This document shows positions 10,102 through 21,010 of a DNA stretch of 64,000 bases, in pieces. Positions within the stretch are counted from its first letter, which is position 1. Each line of letters begins with the position of its first letter. This stretch comes from Ovis canadensis (taxonomy: Eukaryota; Chordata; Mammalia; Artiodactyla; Bovidae), in the NCBI RefSeq assembly GCF_042477335.2, contig NC_091264.1, positions 32,551,386 through 32,615,385 of the forward strand. The letters are read 5' to 3'. The notes beneath the pieces were generated by a model, which searched no databases, was not told the origin of the DNA, and saw only the letters and a program-made list of their open reading frames with translations. Made by a program: the position numbers and the translations under genes.

Positions 10102-10684
10102 GTTCTGCAGATGGTGACTGCAGCCATGAAATTAAAAGACGCTTACTCCTTGGAAGAAAAGTTATGACCAACCTAGACAGTATATTCAAAAGCAGAGACA
10201 TTACTCTGCCTACTAAAGTTCGTCTAGTCAAGGCTATGGTTTTTCCTGTGGTCATGTATGGATGTGAGAGTTGGACTGTGAAGAAGGCTGAGCGCCGAAG
10301 AATTGATGCTTTTGAACTGTGGTGTTGGAGAAGACTCTTGAGAGTCCCTTGGACTGCAAGGAGATGCAACCAGTCCATTCTGAAGGAGATCAGCCCTGGG
10401 ATTTCTTTGGAAGGAATGATGCTAAAGCTGAAACTCTAGTACTTTGGCTACCTCATGCGAAGAGTTGACTCATTGGAAAAGACTCTGATGCTGGGAGGGA
10501 TTAGGGGCAGGAGGAGAAGGGGACGACAGAGGATGAGATGGCTGGATGGCATCACAGACTTGATGGACGTGAGTCTGAGTGAACTCTGGGAGTTGGTGAT
10601 GGACAGGGAGGCCTGGCGTGCTGCGATTCATGGGGTCACAAAGAGTGGGACACGACTGAGCGCCTGAACTGAACTGAACTGAAC
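10102..10684 (+). mobile_element. BovB 3' end inside the L1
   Basis: 5'-truncated BovB beginning in the [15 protein letters not shown] segment and ending in TGAAC repeats. A stop near 10437 breaks the frame, which continues from 10455. Very similar to the copy at 5952-6632. Confidence 0.93.
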
Positions 10685-10891
10685 CCATCTGTAAATTTTA
10701 GAATCTACTTGTTAATATCTAACCCATGTTAATTTCTAGCCCTTGTTAATATCTAATTTCTGCTGAAATACTGTTCATCATTGTGTCCAATCCATAATTC
10801 ACTTTGGGAAAATTGACATCTTTAGTACATTGAACCTTCCAACCTATGGATACAGTATACTGTTGATTTGTATCAGTCCTCATTGATTTCT

Positions 10892-11011
10892 CTTTTTTTT
10901 GGCCACACCTGTAAGGCATGTGGGATCTTAGTTCCCTGACCAGGGATTGAATCCAGGCCCCCTGCAGTGGAAACATGAAGTCTTAGCCACTGCGCCACCA
11001 GGGAAGTCCCT
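10892..11011 (-). mobile_element. CHR-type SINE (head only)
   Basis: tRNA head and short body. Target duplication TCATTGATTTCT at 10880-10891 and 11012-11023. Confidence 0.93.
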
Positions 11012-11094
11012 TCATTGATTTCTTGCAAAAACATTCTGTAGTCTTCAGCATATAGATCCTGCATAGCACATTATGGTCTTCATTTGTTCAGCTA

Positions 11095-11255
11095 ATACTT
11101 GGCTCTTCCATTAGACTATCAGCCCCGCAAGGGCAGGGATCATATCCATGTTGCACCTGCTATGCTCAGTGAGCTCCCTGGGGTCTGCCCTTATGTGAAG
11201 GGCAGGGTATGAAGCAGGCTCTCACTAAGTATTTCTGAGTGAATGACAGTACTTC
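11095..11255 (+). repeat. L2 3' end fragment
   Basis: L2 terminal phrases: 'tagactatcagccccgcaagggcagggatcatatcc', then 'ctcactaagtatttctgagtgaatga'. Confidence 0.7.
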
Positions 11256-11601
11256 TGCATTCATTTTATGTAATCTTCTCTAAATCCCTTCAGGATAGAG
11301 ATTATGCTCCTTACTTCATGAAGGAGAAAACCCAGGCTTGGAAAGGAGCTGTAGTAGCATCATTCTAAGACTGGAGCTAAAGATTCACATCCTTTGGCAT
11401 ACATACCCTATAAAATCCCCACCCTTTGAGTGTGGAAAATACCCCTGAATATGATGAGATATCATTTCTGTGATTAGATCACACTCTATGGCAAAGATGA
11501 AAGGATTTTGCAGATGTAATTCAAGTCCCTAAGCAGTTGACTTTGAGTTAATCACAAAGGAGATTTTCTTGGGTGGATCTGACCTAATCAGGTGTGCCTT
11601 T

Positions 11602-11999
11602 AAAAAAAAGAAAGAATTTTTTAAGAAAATGTGGACCATTTTTAAAGTCTTTATTGAATCAGTTTCCCAGGGGGCACTATTGGTAAAGAACCCCCCCTGC
11701 CAATGCAGGAGATGCGAGGGATTCAGGTTCCATCTCTGGGTCAGGAAGATCCCCTGGAGTAGGAAATGGCACCCCTCTTCAGTATTTTTGCCTGGAAAAT
11801 TCCATGGGCAGAGGAGCCTGGTGGGCTACAGTCCATGGGGTCACAAAGAGTCGGACACAACCGAGCAACTTTCCTTCCCTTTCCCTTTTTGGCCATGAAG
11901 CCTATGGGATCTTATCTCCCCAACAAAGATCGAACCCACACCCCCTGCATTGGAAGGTGAAGTCTTAATCACTAAGCTGCCAGGGAAGCCCCTGCCCCT
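11602..11999 (-). mobile_element. CHR-type SINE nested in the LTR repeat
   Basis: Head at the right (about 11885-11999). The tail at the left reads as the complement of 'attcaataaagactttaaa'. Target duplication AGGTGTGCCTTT at 11590-11601 and 12000-12011. A Bov-tA sits inside it. Confidence 0.9.
11664..11876 (+). mobile_element. Bov-tA SINE nested in the CHR SINE
   Basis: tRNA-like head at the left, Bov-A unit ending 'acaaagagtcggacacaaccgagcaact'. It interrupts the CHR body, making a three-level nest. Confidence 0.9.
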
Positions 12000-12395
12000 A
12001 GGTGTGCCTTTTAAATGAGAGTCTAGAGGACACAGATGGAACAAGTCACAGAGATCTGAAATAGCCCAGGTGCCCTCCTGTTGGCCTTGAGGAAGCAAAC
12101 TGCCATGTTATGGAGCGGGTCACATGGCCGGGAAGAACATGGGCCTCTAGGTTGGGGCCCCCAGTCCCCCAGCTGCAAGGAACTTGGCAGAGATGATCTC
12201 AGATGACATCATAGTCCCAGCCAACACTTTGATTTCAGCCTGCTGCAACCCAGGACAGAGAACCCAGTGATGCTGTGCCCAGACTTCTGAGCTACAGAAA
12301 CTGTGCAATAAGAGATGGGCGTGGTTTTAAGCTAAGTTTATGGTGATTTGTTATGCAGCAATAGGAAATGAATACAAGGCCCTATGCTGGGGTCC

Positions 12396-12760
12396 CCACG
12401 TGAGTCTCTAGGCTGCCAAGAGCTTTCTCCCTGCTATTCAAGCAGCTCCTGATGGCTTCTCCTCTTAGGGAGCAAGAGGAGCCTTCCAAGTTCATGCCTT
12501 TAGTTCTGCCGTATTTTGTTTTTCTGTTTGGACCTCAGGCTTACAGAGCTCTGTGATACTCATTAATGGTCCATAGGCAGCCCATTTCAATTTATGTTGG
12601 TTAGTTAGTTGGTTTTAATAGCACAATAAACTTACTTACCACCACCCAGAACAATAGCTAGTTCTTGTTCTAACATCCATAAAGTCACCACCCAGAACAA
12701 TAGCTAGTTCTTGAGAATAGCCACATCTCACCAAGGCCCTCACTCCGCTCAGCCCTTCCA
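12396..12760. other. Non-coding, nothing recognised apart from a short repeat
   Basis: Unique DNA. Contains the direct repeat listed next. Confidence 0.5.
12640..12713. repeat. 28-bp direct repeat, two copies
   Basis: The same 28 bp, starting CACCACCCAGAACAATAGCT, occurs at 12640-12667 and 12686-12713 (period 46). Confidence 0.95.
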
Positions 12761-12764
12761 CCTA

Positions 12765-13130
12765 AATTTAACATTCATCATTCCCTTGCTTAATACTTTA
12801 TAGAGTTTAATCACATCCATGTGGATTCCATAAAATTCATTTTAACATTTTAATGGTTTTTAACTTCATAAAAAGAATCATGGGGCAACATAATTTCTAG
12901 GGATTTTTTCATCTCAATTTTTTGTTGCCAAGATTCATGCATAATGTGGCAAGCTAAAGGAGGCCATTCGTTTTAACTGCTGTATAGTATTTCATCCTGT
13001 GACCACACAGCCGCAGCCTGTCCATCCACTCTGCTGCTGATGGGTATCTGGGTGGTTTCCAGCCCTGCTATCATCAACCGCGCTACTCTGAACATTCTCA
13101 TGCAAGTCTCCTGGTTAATTAATCCATTTC
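12765..13130 (-). mobile_element. Old L1 fragment, antisense
   Basis: Antisense ORF2/3' UTR phrases of an old L1: 'taactgctgtatagtatttcatcc', 'tctgggtggtttccag' and 'gctactctgaacattctcatgcaagtctcctgg'. Confidence 0.65.
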
Positions 13131-14004
13131 TGTGTCTATTCTGCTTGAATAATGGCAAGGAAAGGACTTTGTTTCTTTGTCACAGGGGAAACAGGAGCCT
13201 AATAGAACTTCCCGCTAGGGCCCCACCATTGACTGATTGCTCCCACTGCACTCACCCCAAACTGCTGCTCCCAAAAGATACATCCAAATGCTGTCAGCCC
13301 AGACACCCAGATATGGGGCCCTGAGCCCTGCTGCCACCCACCCAGGGAGTGTCAAGAGCACACAGCTGCTCCCCACCCACCCCCACCTGAGTTTCAAACT
13401 CAAGAATCAGCTCCAAGGAAGCTCCTTGACCACAGTGGCAGCTCCCTCACGGCTTTGGCCTCAAGGACGTCACTCTGTGCACTTGGAACTCAATATTCCA
13501 GAGTGTCCCCTGGCCTAGACCACCACAGAACAAGTGATGATGGCAAGTGCAGCAGCAAGTTGGCCAAGCGGGAAGTGAAATATAGCCCCAGGCCAGCCCC
13601 TGCCCTTGCCAGACCTCGATGGAGACCCTGGTTGAGTCACTGACCCCTCTGGAGCTATAGTGTCCTCACACAGCCCAGAGGCAATGCCCACCCAATGAGA
13701 TAAGAGGTTTGACATCTGGCTGGAGGGAAAGTACGAGAGGGTGGAAAGGCCTGAGAGCAGTTCAGGGTCCTTCCTGTGCAAAGCACTCTAGCCAGGGCTG
13801 AATAGAAGTGATGCTCATGCCCAGAGTCCCTAACTGTATTGTCACATGAAGCAGGAGGGGACGACACCCTCTCCATGCTGTGATCCTGTCTCCCTGCCCC
13901 CTGACTGCCCTCTCAGCACGAGCTGACCTCACCTCCATGGGTGGCATGGGGAATGAGAGTCCTGGCTATGGGACAAGGGAGCCCAGCAGCTACGGACTCA
14001 GCCC
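13131..14004. other. Non-coding, nothing recognised
   Basis: GC-rich unique sequence. No domain-bearing frame or RNA gene seen. Confidence 0.5.
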
Positions 14005-14115
14005 TCTGCAAACAGAACTGAATCAAAACCCCAGCTCCACCCCTTTCCAGCTGTGTGACCAGGCAGCTTGCCTAAGATTTTAAATCCTCAGTTTCCTCAC
14101 CTAGACAATGCACTG
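14005..14115 (+). repeat. MIR fragment
   Basis: Forward MIR: 'aaaaccccagctccacccctttccagctgtgtgacc' followed by 'tcctcagtttcctcacc'. Confidence 0.8.
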
Positions 14116-14139
14116 TGATGTTGTGATTAGCAGTCCCCT

Positions 14140-14335
14140 CCTCGTGCTCCTGCCTTGACTCTGCCACTGACTAGATATGTGACCCTGGATAAGTCACTGA
14201 ATCTTCCGGTGCTTTCGTTTCCTCAACTGTAAACTAGGGTTGCAAATGCTAGCCACCTCACAAACAAAAATTAAATGAGCTGATGTTTGTAAAGAGATTG
14301 AGTGCCTAGCACACAGTAAGATCTCAGTAGTGACG
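14140..14335 (+). repeat. MIR, near full length
   Basis: Forward MIR in order: 'ttgactctgccactgactagatatgtgaccctgg', 'gtttcctcaactgtaaac', 'aattaaatgagctgatg' and 'gcctagcacacagtaag'. Confidence 0.88.
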
Positions 14336-14436
14336 ATCAGAGTGATAGCCAGCATCATTCACTCATTTGCTTAAGTAGTTTCAGTGGTGGCGGGAAGTCA
14401 ACTATGAACCAGGCTCTTTGTCTGAAACTGTGGGGG

Positions 14437-14630
14437 AGGGACCTCCCTCGTGGTCCCGTGGCTAAGACACTTTGCTCCCAGGTTTGCAGGGGGCCCAGGT
14501 GTGATTCCTGGTCAGGGAACTAGATCCCACAGGCTGCAACGAAGATCCTGCACACTGCAATGAAGATTGAAGATTCTGCGTGCCGCAACTAAGACCTGGT
14601 GCAGCCAAATAAATACACACATATATATAA
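14437..14630 (+). mobile_element. CHR-type SINE
   Basis: Head GGGACCTCCCTCGTGGTCC. Body with 'ctgcaacgaagatcctgcacactgcaa', tail 'gcagccaaataaata' followed by a short CATA repeat. Confidence 0.9.
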
Positions 14631-15049
14631 GCTACAGGGGAAACAGCAGAGAAATACTGCCTTCAAAATTCAAACTCTCACCACCTAATGACTCTGAGAC
14701 AGACCCAGGCACCCAAGAAGGGCAGAGGAGGGGCTGCGCTGCCTGTGAACTGGGTGCTTGGCTAGAGAGAAATCAGGGTGCTTCATGAGGGAGGTGGCAC
14801 TTAGGGATGGGACCTTTAGGAGGACTGGGGGTTTGTACGGAGAGGGAAGAGGGCAGAGAGAAGTGCTTTATCCAGACATTACTGTCCAGCAATGTGGGGA
14901 ACACACCCCCAGGTGCAGCTAAGTCTTAGCCCTTCCCTGTTCAGAGAAGAAATCGAGGACCAGAAAGAAGGGGTCCTGCAAAGCCCAGTTGGTGACAGAG
15001 ACCCTAGGACTCCAGGCCACACTCTGACACCAGTGAAGCTCCATCGCCC
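14631..15049. other. Non-coding, nothing recognised
   Basis: Unique sequence, no gene feature. Confidence 0.5.
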
Positions 15050-15500
15050 TGCCTGATCAGCTACTGCTGTGGAGCGGAGCACCCCAGAACTGAGTGGCTG
15101 AACCAAGTCGCTTGATAATGTCTCATGTGCCTGTGGGTTGGGGTCCTGGGATGGGCCCGGGAAGGGCTCTGGCTCAAGTTGTGTCCTGTGGTTTTAGTCC
15201 AATGGTGGCTGGAGCTGGAGCTGCAGGAGGCAGTCTGGACGTCTCTGCTCTTCACATAGTCAGGGCCTGGCCCTATGGTCTCTCAGCATGAGTACTTTGG
15301 GCTTCCTCCCAGTACATGCAGCCTCTGGGCTCCAGCAGCAAGCTTCCAGCCAGCAGTTTGGACATCTTCTCTGTCTCAGCCCTAGAGTCATGCAATCTCT
15401 TCTGCCACCTCCTATTGGGCACAAATCCACCCAGATTCAAGGGAAGTGGGGCCAGACTCCACCTCTTGACAAGAGTGTACAAGGTTCTAGAAGAAACTGT
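15050..15500 (-). repeat. Ancient interspersed repeat, family not named
   Basis: The layout 'agaactgagtggctgaac...', 'gtgggttggggtcctggg', 'cttctgccacctcctattgggcacaaat' and 'gattcaagggaagtggggccagactccacctcttga' matches a common old mammalian repeat, also represented at 20330-21010. Confidence 0.5.
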
Positions 15501-15921
15501 AGGATGGGAGACTTGGGGAAAGTAACACCTGCCACCTGTACCTCCTGACCCCTGGCCTTGCTGCCCCTCCAGGGGGACATACCCCACCTGTAAGCAGGGG
15601 TTCCCCTAATAACACACCTTGAGAAGGGCAGTGGATGGAGGCGGGGAGTTAGGGAGTGCAGGGCCAGTTACATAGTAGAGTGAAAGGATCTCAGGTGGGA
15701 GATCCCCAGGCTGAGAAGGAAGCATTCCTTCCACTCCAGCCAGAAGCCAAGCATGGGAAAAAGAAGCAGCCAGCTGACGCTGCCGGCCCAGTTCTGGATG
15801 GGGGAGGAAACTGGGCTTCCCCACATCCCAAAGGTCAGAAGGAGACATGAGTTATCCCCGAAGTGGGGTCAGGGTCCAGGCCCCAGGTCCAGCCAGCCTC
15901 CCACTCAATACTCCTGTGTTC
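15501..15921. other. Non-coding, nothing recognised
   Basis: Unique GC-rich DNA. Confidence 0.5.
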
Positions 15922-16124
15922 CCATGTCACGTTAGTGGTAAAGAACCCTGCTGCCAATTCAGGAGATGCAAGAGACTTGGATTTGATTGCTGGGTCAGGA
16001 AGATCCCTGGAGAAGGAAATGGCATCCCACTCCAGTATTCTTGCCTGGAGAATTCCATGGACAGAGGAGCCTGGAAGGCCACAGTCCATGGGGCCACAAA
16101 GAGTCAGATGCAACTGAGCACACA
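15922..16124 (+). mobile_element. Bov-tA SINE
   Basis: Degraded head (TAGTGGTAAAGAACCCTGC) joined to a complete Bov-A unit ending 'gagtcagatgcaactgagca'. Confidence 0.92.
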
Positions 16125-16470
16125 CATCAAAACATCCCAGGTCCTGGCTGCAGGCTAACCCGGTCCAGTCCGCCAACACCAGAACTGCCTCTCACAGGCC
16201 TCAGAAGAGGGAAGCAGGGCTGTCAAAGCCCCCGCCTGGGATGGGGTCCACGGGCAGAGTCCTCATGGGCCTCACACCTGCAGGAGTTCCCCAAAAGTCA
16301 GCTGACGCCTCTGCTAACAGAGGCCTGCAGGCAGGAGGACCCAGATGGAGGAGAACAAGCCTTACCTCCAAGGGTCAGGAATCAGAGGCCGAGCCAGGCC
16401 CACCCACCACCCACAAATCCCCAAAGCCGGGCCTGGGGAGAGGGGACCTGCTCACACCTGCCACCACCAT
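16125..16470. other. Non-coding, nothing recognised
   Basis: GC-rich unique sequence between two repeats. Confidence 0.5.
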
Positions 16471-16477
16471 GAAATAT

Positions 16478-16648
16478 AGTCGACCCTTGAATGATGTGGA
16501 GGGTGAGAGGTGTTAAGGTACACGTGATTCACAGTCCTCTGCATCCACCCAACCGCAGACCATGTCTGACTGTAGTATTTATTATTGAAAATTATTTGCA
16601 TAGAAGTGGACCTGAGCAGCTGAAACTCACATTGTTCAAGAGTCAACT
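16478..16648. mobile_element. Small Tigger-like DNA transposon (MITE)
   Basis: Terminal inverted repeats at 16478-16498 and 16628-16648 match at 17 of 21 positions (AGTYGACYCTTGAA...). TA dinucleotides lie at the left edge. The phrases 'ctgcatccacccaaccgcagacc' and 'agtatttattattgaaaa' are typical of Tigger-derived short elements. No transposase frame. Confidence 0.75.
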
Positions 16649-16807
16649 GTGTGCTTGATTATTCAAAGCACCTGTCCCGAGGTTCTCCCGCAGGCTGCCA
16701 GGATCCAGGGAGATGCCCACACCTTGTGCAGTCCATGGGGCAGCTAGGCAAACATCAGTCGTCATTTCTGTGGGCTCTACACAGGGAGGGGCCAGCCTAG
16801 AGCTGTG

Positions 16808-16924
16808 GGTTTTGGGCCACTCTGCACAGCTTATGTGATCTCTGTTCCCTGACAAGGGATTGAAACCAAGCCCTCAGCAGTGAAAACGCCAAGTTCTAAC
16901 CACTAGACCACTAGGGAGTTCCCA
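16808..16924 (-). mobile_element. CHR-type SINE (head only)
   Basis: Head at the right (ACTAGACCACTAGGGAGTTC). Probable target duplication AGCTGTG at 16801-16807 and 16925-16931. Confidence 0.85.
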
Positions 16925-16931
16925 AGCTGTG

Positions 16932-17265
16932 CTTTAGAAGATTACTCTTGGAAGAAGGTTAGAGGGGGCAGTCTTCCACTTGCCTCCCACCCTGGCCCCC
17001 AGGAATTAGATTCTTCAGAGAGAAAGCCTCTATCTTAGCCTGGTTTCCTCCAAGAGTGGGGTTTGAGAGGGCTTTGGGCTGGAGTACAGATAATTTATTT
17101 TTGAAGTCACCCCAGGGAGCAGGAGTGACAAAGGACAGGGGACAGAGTGAGACAGGGAAGTGGAGTCAGTCAGTACCAGGAGGTTTTAGCACATTATCTA
17201 CCCTAAGGGTGATTGGTGACCCAGCAGGAACCGATTTAAAAGTCTTGGGACATATGTCTTAGAAT
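16932..17265. other. Non-coding, nothing recognised
   Basis: Unique DNA, no gene feature. Confidence 0.5.
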
Positions 17266-17276
17266 TGTCTGCCCAG

Positions 17277-17623
17277 GGCTTCCCTGGTGACTCAGGGGTA
17301 AAGACTCTGCCTGCCAATGCTATTGACTTGGGTTTGATCCTTGATCCGTGAAGATCCCACATGCAGTGGGGCAACTAAGCCCGTGTGCCACAACTATTGA
17401 GCCCGTGCTCTACAGCCCGGGAGCCGCAACTACTGAGCCCACGTGCTGCAGCTGCCGAAGCCCGTGGGCCCTAGATCCCACTCTCCGCAACAAGAGCAGC
17501 CGCTGCAACAAGCCTCGCACTGTGACGAAGGGTAGCTCCTGCTCGCTGCAACTAGAGAAAACCCACACAGCAGTGAAGACCCAGCACAGCCAAAATTAAA
17601 TCGTTTGGGGGTTTTTTTTGGTC
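17277..17623 (+). mobile_element. CHR-type SINE, full length
   Basis: Complete head, long body with the serial 'gcaact-a-tgagccc' phrases, and tail 'cagccaaaattaaat'. Target duplication TGTCTGCCCAG (17266-17276) and TGTCTGCTCAG (17624-17634), one mismatch. Confidence 0.94.
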
Positions 17624-17634
17624 TGTCTGCTCAG

Positions 17635-18935
17635 GAGGGCAAATAGGGAAACATTTATCTGTTGGCTTCTGTCCTTCTATTGAGCAAAAGTGTCCCCCAG
17701 GGACCTTCTTTCGAAGGTGTGCACACGGGGGAGACCTCAGGGGGTCTCAGGCTCCAAGGAGGAGATCCCTGTGTAGGACCTCGGAGAAACCCCAGGGAAG
17801 GAGGTGGGAGGCTCTGGGCTCAGCTAGGCTCTGTCTGATGGCATCTGCATGGAGGGGTTTGAAGAAGCGTGGGGCCTAGAGGAGCTTGGACCCTGGTGTC
17901 CCTCATGGGCCTTCGCCTTCCTGCCTTCGTCAAGCCATCAGCCGCATCAGTAGCTGCCTGCAGGGCCAGCTTTTGAGGATGTGAAAAATACTTTCCTATA
18001 GCCAGGGAAAGCTCAAAGCTTGCCCCCTCCCCAGCCCCCGCTCCCTGGTGTGGAAGCAGGCGAGTTCTAAGTACTCGGTTGCAGAGCCCTGCTCTGTCCA
18101 GCTCAAGGACCAGTCTGGTTTAGCTTCTGAACAGCTTCCCTCGCCAGGGAGCCTAGGCCTGGAAGGAAGCTTAGTCTGTTCTGCCTGGAACTGTGGCCAG
18201 AATCTCCCCCTAAGCGCCTGGCTGCTCGTGGCCCCCCGCCCAGCCTCTCCGCGAGTGCTTGTTTCCTGCCCAGCCAGCCGACCTCACTTCATTTCTCTGG
18301 CAGCAGCTCGGTCGGGCTTCTCCACCTTCCCCCTGCTCAGCGTCTTGCTCTTTTCCGGGCCGCACCCCCAGCGCCTTCCCACCTACCCCGCCAGCTCCAG
18401 ACATTGGCAAGGGCTGTCCCGGCCCCCCGTGGCTTGGCCCTTTCTGAGCCTCTTTGGGGCCCTGCCCGAATCAGCAATGACAAGTACCCTCTCTTCCTTC
18501 TCCCTCGCACAAGGTGACCATTGTCCACCGCACAAGGGAGGACCATCCATGTTCACACTGCAGCAGAGAAAGGATGTTTACCCGGGAGAGTCCTCAGCCC
18601 TGCTTCACGCTGCGTGCAGCCACTCCACTCCGTGTCACATGCAGGCCAAGCGTGCGTCTCTCCCAGGCCCACGTCACAGGTGCAGAAAGCAGGCCTGCAG
18701 GGCACAGAATGGGCAGGCGGGCTCAGGAGAGGCCCAAAGGCTCAGAACAGGATCAGACCAGGCCCACAGGTGGCCTCCACTTGCAGAAACGAGGCTTTGG
18801 CAGGTCTTACCCCTGGGGGTTCCCTCTGTTCAGGCCCTGAGACACTCTCCTCCATCTCATCTCTCCTTCCCACCTCCTCATTCAACCCTGACAGCTCCCC
18901 TCCCCACAGCGGGTGTTCTGATCGCCACAGCTTTT
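17635..18935. other. Non-coding; contains a long open frame without support
   Basis: Unique, C-rich on the plus strand. An open frame of 296 codons (18048-18938) is rich in Pro, Ser, Leu and Ala, has no recognisable domain, signal peptide pattern or splice sites, and ends at the start of a SINE. Long frames are expected by chance in such composition, so I do not call a gene. Confidence 0.4.
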
Positions 18936-19141
18936 TAATATTTATTTGCTTATTTGGCTGCCTTCGTTCTTAGTTGCGGCACACAGGGTATTTCATTGCG
19001 CCAGGACTCGGCCTCTTCACTGTGGGGTGCAGGCTCGGTTGTCCCACTGCATGTGGGATCCTAGTTCTCCAACCAGGGATCAAACCCACATTCTCTGCAT
19101 TGGGAAGTGGATTCTTAACCACTGGACCACCAGGGGGGTCC
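18936..19141 (-). mobile_element. CHR-type SINE
   Basis: Tail complement 'tttaatatttatttgcttatttggctg' at the left, head at the right (ACTGGACCACCAGGGGGGTC). Confidence 0.92.
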
Positions 19142-19267
19142 CTGATTCCACTTTGATAGATAAGGGCACAGAAGCTCAGAGAGATTTGTCAGCTTCCGCA
19201 TAAGGAGAGGAGAAGAAAAGTGGATAGAGGGAAGGAAGGAGAAAGGGAGGTCTCTATCAGCACCACT
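19142..19267. repeat. Probable MIR scrap and purine-rich tract
   Basis: 'gataagggcacagaagctcagagaga' resembles reverse MIR core; 19200-19250 is GA-rich. Confidence 0.35.
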
Positions 19268-19450
19268 TTTTTTTTTTTTTTGAGTATAATTGCCTCACAT
19301 GGTTGTGTTAGTTTCTGCCGTACATCGAAGTGAATCGGCTATATGTATACATATATCCCCTCTCTTGGATCTCCCTCTCACGCACCCCCCATCCCACACC
19401 TCTGGGTCATCACAGAACACCAGGCTGAGCTCTCTATACTCTACAGGAGA
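19268..19450 (-). mobile_element. L1 3' end, antisense
   Basis: Starts with poly(T) then 'gagtataattgcctcacatggttgtgttagtttctgc' and 'gaatcggctatatgtatacatatatcccc', the antisense artiodactyl L1 3' UTR. 5'-truncated. Confidence 0.88.
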
Positions 19451-20000
19451 ATCTTACGATGGAAGAGATGGCAGAGCTGGCTCTGAGGAGGTTTCTAGTC
19501 TTCGTCTTGGGAGATAGGGTGATGAATTGCTCAAGGTCACATGGAACATCTCCCACTGAGCTGGGGCTTGGGGATTTGGACACTGGGGTGGTAACTTCAT
19601 GGTCACCCTCTGCAGGATAGAAAGAAGGTTCTAAGCCAGGACACGCCTGCCCTGGAGGCAGGGAGATACATGAGGTCTTGTGCCTGGCCTGTCCAGCCCG
19701 CAGCCTTGGCAGGGGCCACACAGAGAGTGGGCCACATAGAGAGGGAGCACTGCCAGTCACTCCAGACACTTTCACTGGCTTTGCCCCCTACCCTCTGGCC
19801 AAGCCCTAGAGTCCTGGGCTGGAGCTGAAGCTGGGCCAAGACCAGCGAGCTTGGAGGGAACCTTTCCAACAGGAGGTACTGTGGAGAGGAGCTGAAAAGG
19901 GGGTGGGCGTGGCATCCCTGGACAGTCAGAATTTTAGAATTGATGAAGTCCTTCCAGCTCAAGACTTTGTGTCTATGCAGAGTGAGGTGTGTTTCTCTCC
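19451..20000. other. Non-coding, nothing recognised
   Basis: Unique sequence. A faint reverse MIR-like phrase occurs near 19515-19550. Confidence 0.45.
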
Positions 20001-20005
20001 ATACC

Positions 20006-20268
20006 CTTGCTGCTAAGTCGCTTCAGTCGTGTCTGACTCTGTGCGACCTCATAGACAGCAGCCCACCAGGCTCCCCAGTCCCTGGGATTCTCCAGGCAAG
20101 AACACTGGAGTGGGTTGCCATTTCCTTCTCCAGTGCATGAAAGTGAAAGGGAAGTTGCTCAGTCATGTCCAACTCTTAGCAACCCCATGGACTACAGCCT
20201 ACCAGGTTCCTCTGTCCATGGGATTGTCCAGGCAAGAGTACTGGAGTGGGGTGCCATTGCCTTCTCCA
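20006..20268 (-). mobile_element. Bov-A2 SINE
   Basis: Two Bov-A monomers in tandem without a tRNA head: 'gtgtctgactctgtgcgacc' then, after a 'gcatgaaagtgaaa' linker, 'catgtccaactcttagcaacc'. The flanks share an imperfect CTCCATACyCTT duplication. Confidence 0.94.
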
Positions 20269-20329
20269 CTCCATACTCTTAGGGTGCCCCCAAATCCTAC
20301 CAGGCTGTAGTCAGGGGGATCTCAGAGAC

Positions 20330-21010
20330 ACAGCCCCCCAAGGTTTTTATGGCTGCAAACAAATCAGCCCCTCAACATAGTAGCCTAAATAACAATGGTT
20401 TCTTAATTTTTCACGTTTCTGGGTGTGGTCCTGGCTGTTCTGAAAATCTTACCTGGGACCAGGTCACTTGATCAGCTGTATTCAGCTGGAAGGTCCAAGT
20501 GGCTTCCGTCACAAATCTTGGGGCTCCATGCCTGCTCTCTCCTCCACTTAGTGTCTCATCCTCGAGGGCCTCTCTCTCCTGCAGAATACCCTAGACATCC
20601 TTCCAGCATGGTGGGGGCTGAGTGGCAAGGAGGGAGAAAAGAAGTGAGGGGAACGGCTAGGCCCCTCAAGGGCTAAGCTTGGAACTGGCATAATTTCACT
20701 TCTGCTGCATTTTTTTCCATCAAAGCAAGCCACAGGGCCCAGCCAGATTCAGGGGGAGAGAAAGTAGACTCCATCATTTTTTTTTTTCTTCAATTTTTTA
20801 ATGTATTCGGCTATACTGGGTCTGGGTCTTCATTGGGGCATGTGAGATCTTTAGATGGAGCATGTGAACCCTTAGTTGCATCATGCAGAATCTAGATTCT
20901 GACCAGGATTTGAACCTAGGCCCCCTACTTTGGGAATGCGTAGTCTTAGCCACTGGTCCACCAGGGAACCCCCAGTATCTACCTCTTGATGGTAGAAAAA
21001 GCAAAAAATC
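20330..21010 (-). repeat. Ancient interspersed repeat split by a SINE
   Basis: Parts 20330-20775 and 20973-21010 belong together: '...gggcccagccagattcagggggagagaaagtagactccatc' stops and 'tacctcttgatggtagaa' resumes after the CHR copy. Same family as 15050-15500. Confidence 0.5.
20776..20972 (-). mobile_element. CHR-type SINE
   Basis: Poly(T) at the left, head at the right (ACTGGTCCACCAGGGAACC). Confidence 0.9.

Larger units (their letters stand above)
8423..11090 (-). mobile_element. Old L1 in antisense, broken by three insertions
   Basis: Pieces at 8423-9070, 9305-10101, 10685-10891 and 11012-11090 share one L1. The minus frame near 8740-8880 reads the L1 ORF2 C-terminal motif MEYYSTIKR. 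Further along are antisense ORF2 phrases ('tctgatccattttgatttgc', 'ttccatcactttgcc'). CHR, BovB and another CHR copy interrupt it. Confidence 0.85.
11375..12395 (+). mobile_element. LTR fragment, mammalian MaLR-like, split
   Basis: Two parts, 11375-11601 and 12012-12395, form one old LTR-type repeat: 'gcaaagatgaaaggattttgcagatgtaatt', 'tgacctaatcaggtg', and the end 'ctacagaaactgtgcaataag...ttgttatgcagcaataggaaatgaatac'. Assignment to the ERVL-MaLR class is from memory of the class. No internal viral gene is present. Confidence 0.55.

Noticed and set aside
12640-12713. CRISPR-like repeat-spacer
   Set aside because: Only two repeat copies, in a mammalian nuclear context; a local duplication explains it.
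18048-18938. 296-codon open reading frame on the plus strand
   Set aside because: Composition is Pro/Ser/Leu/Ala-rich as expected from C-rich DNA, there is no domain or repeat pattern, alternative frames are also open, and no splice or promoter framework supports it.
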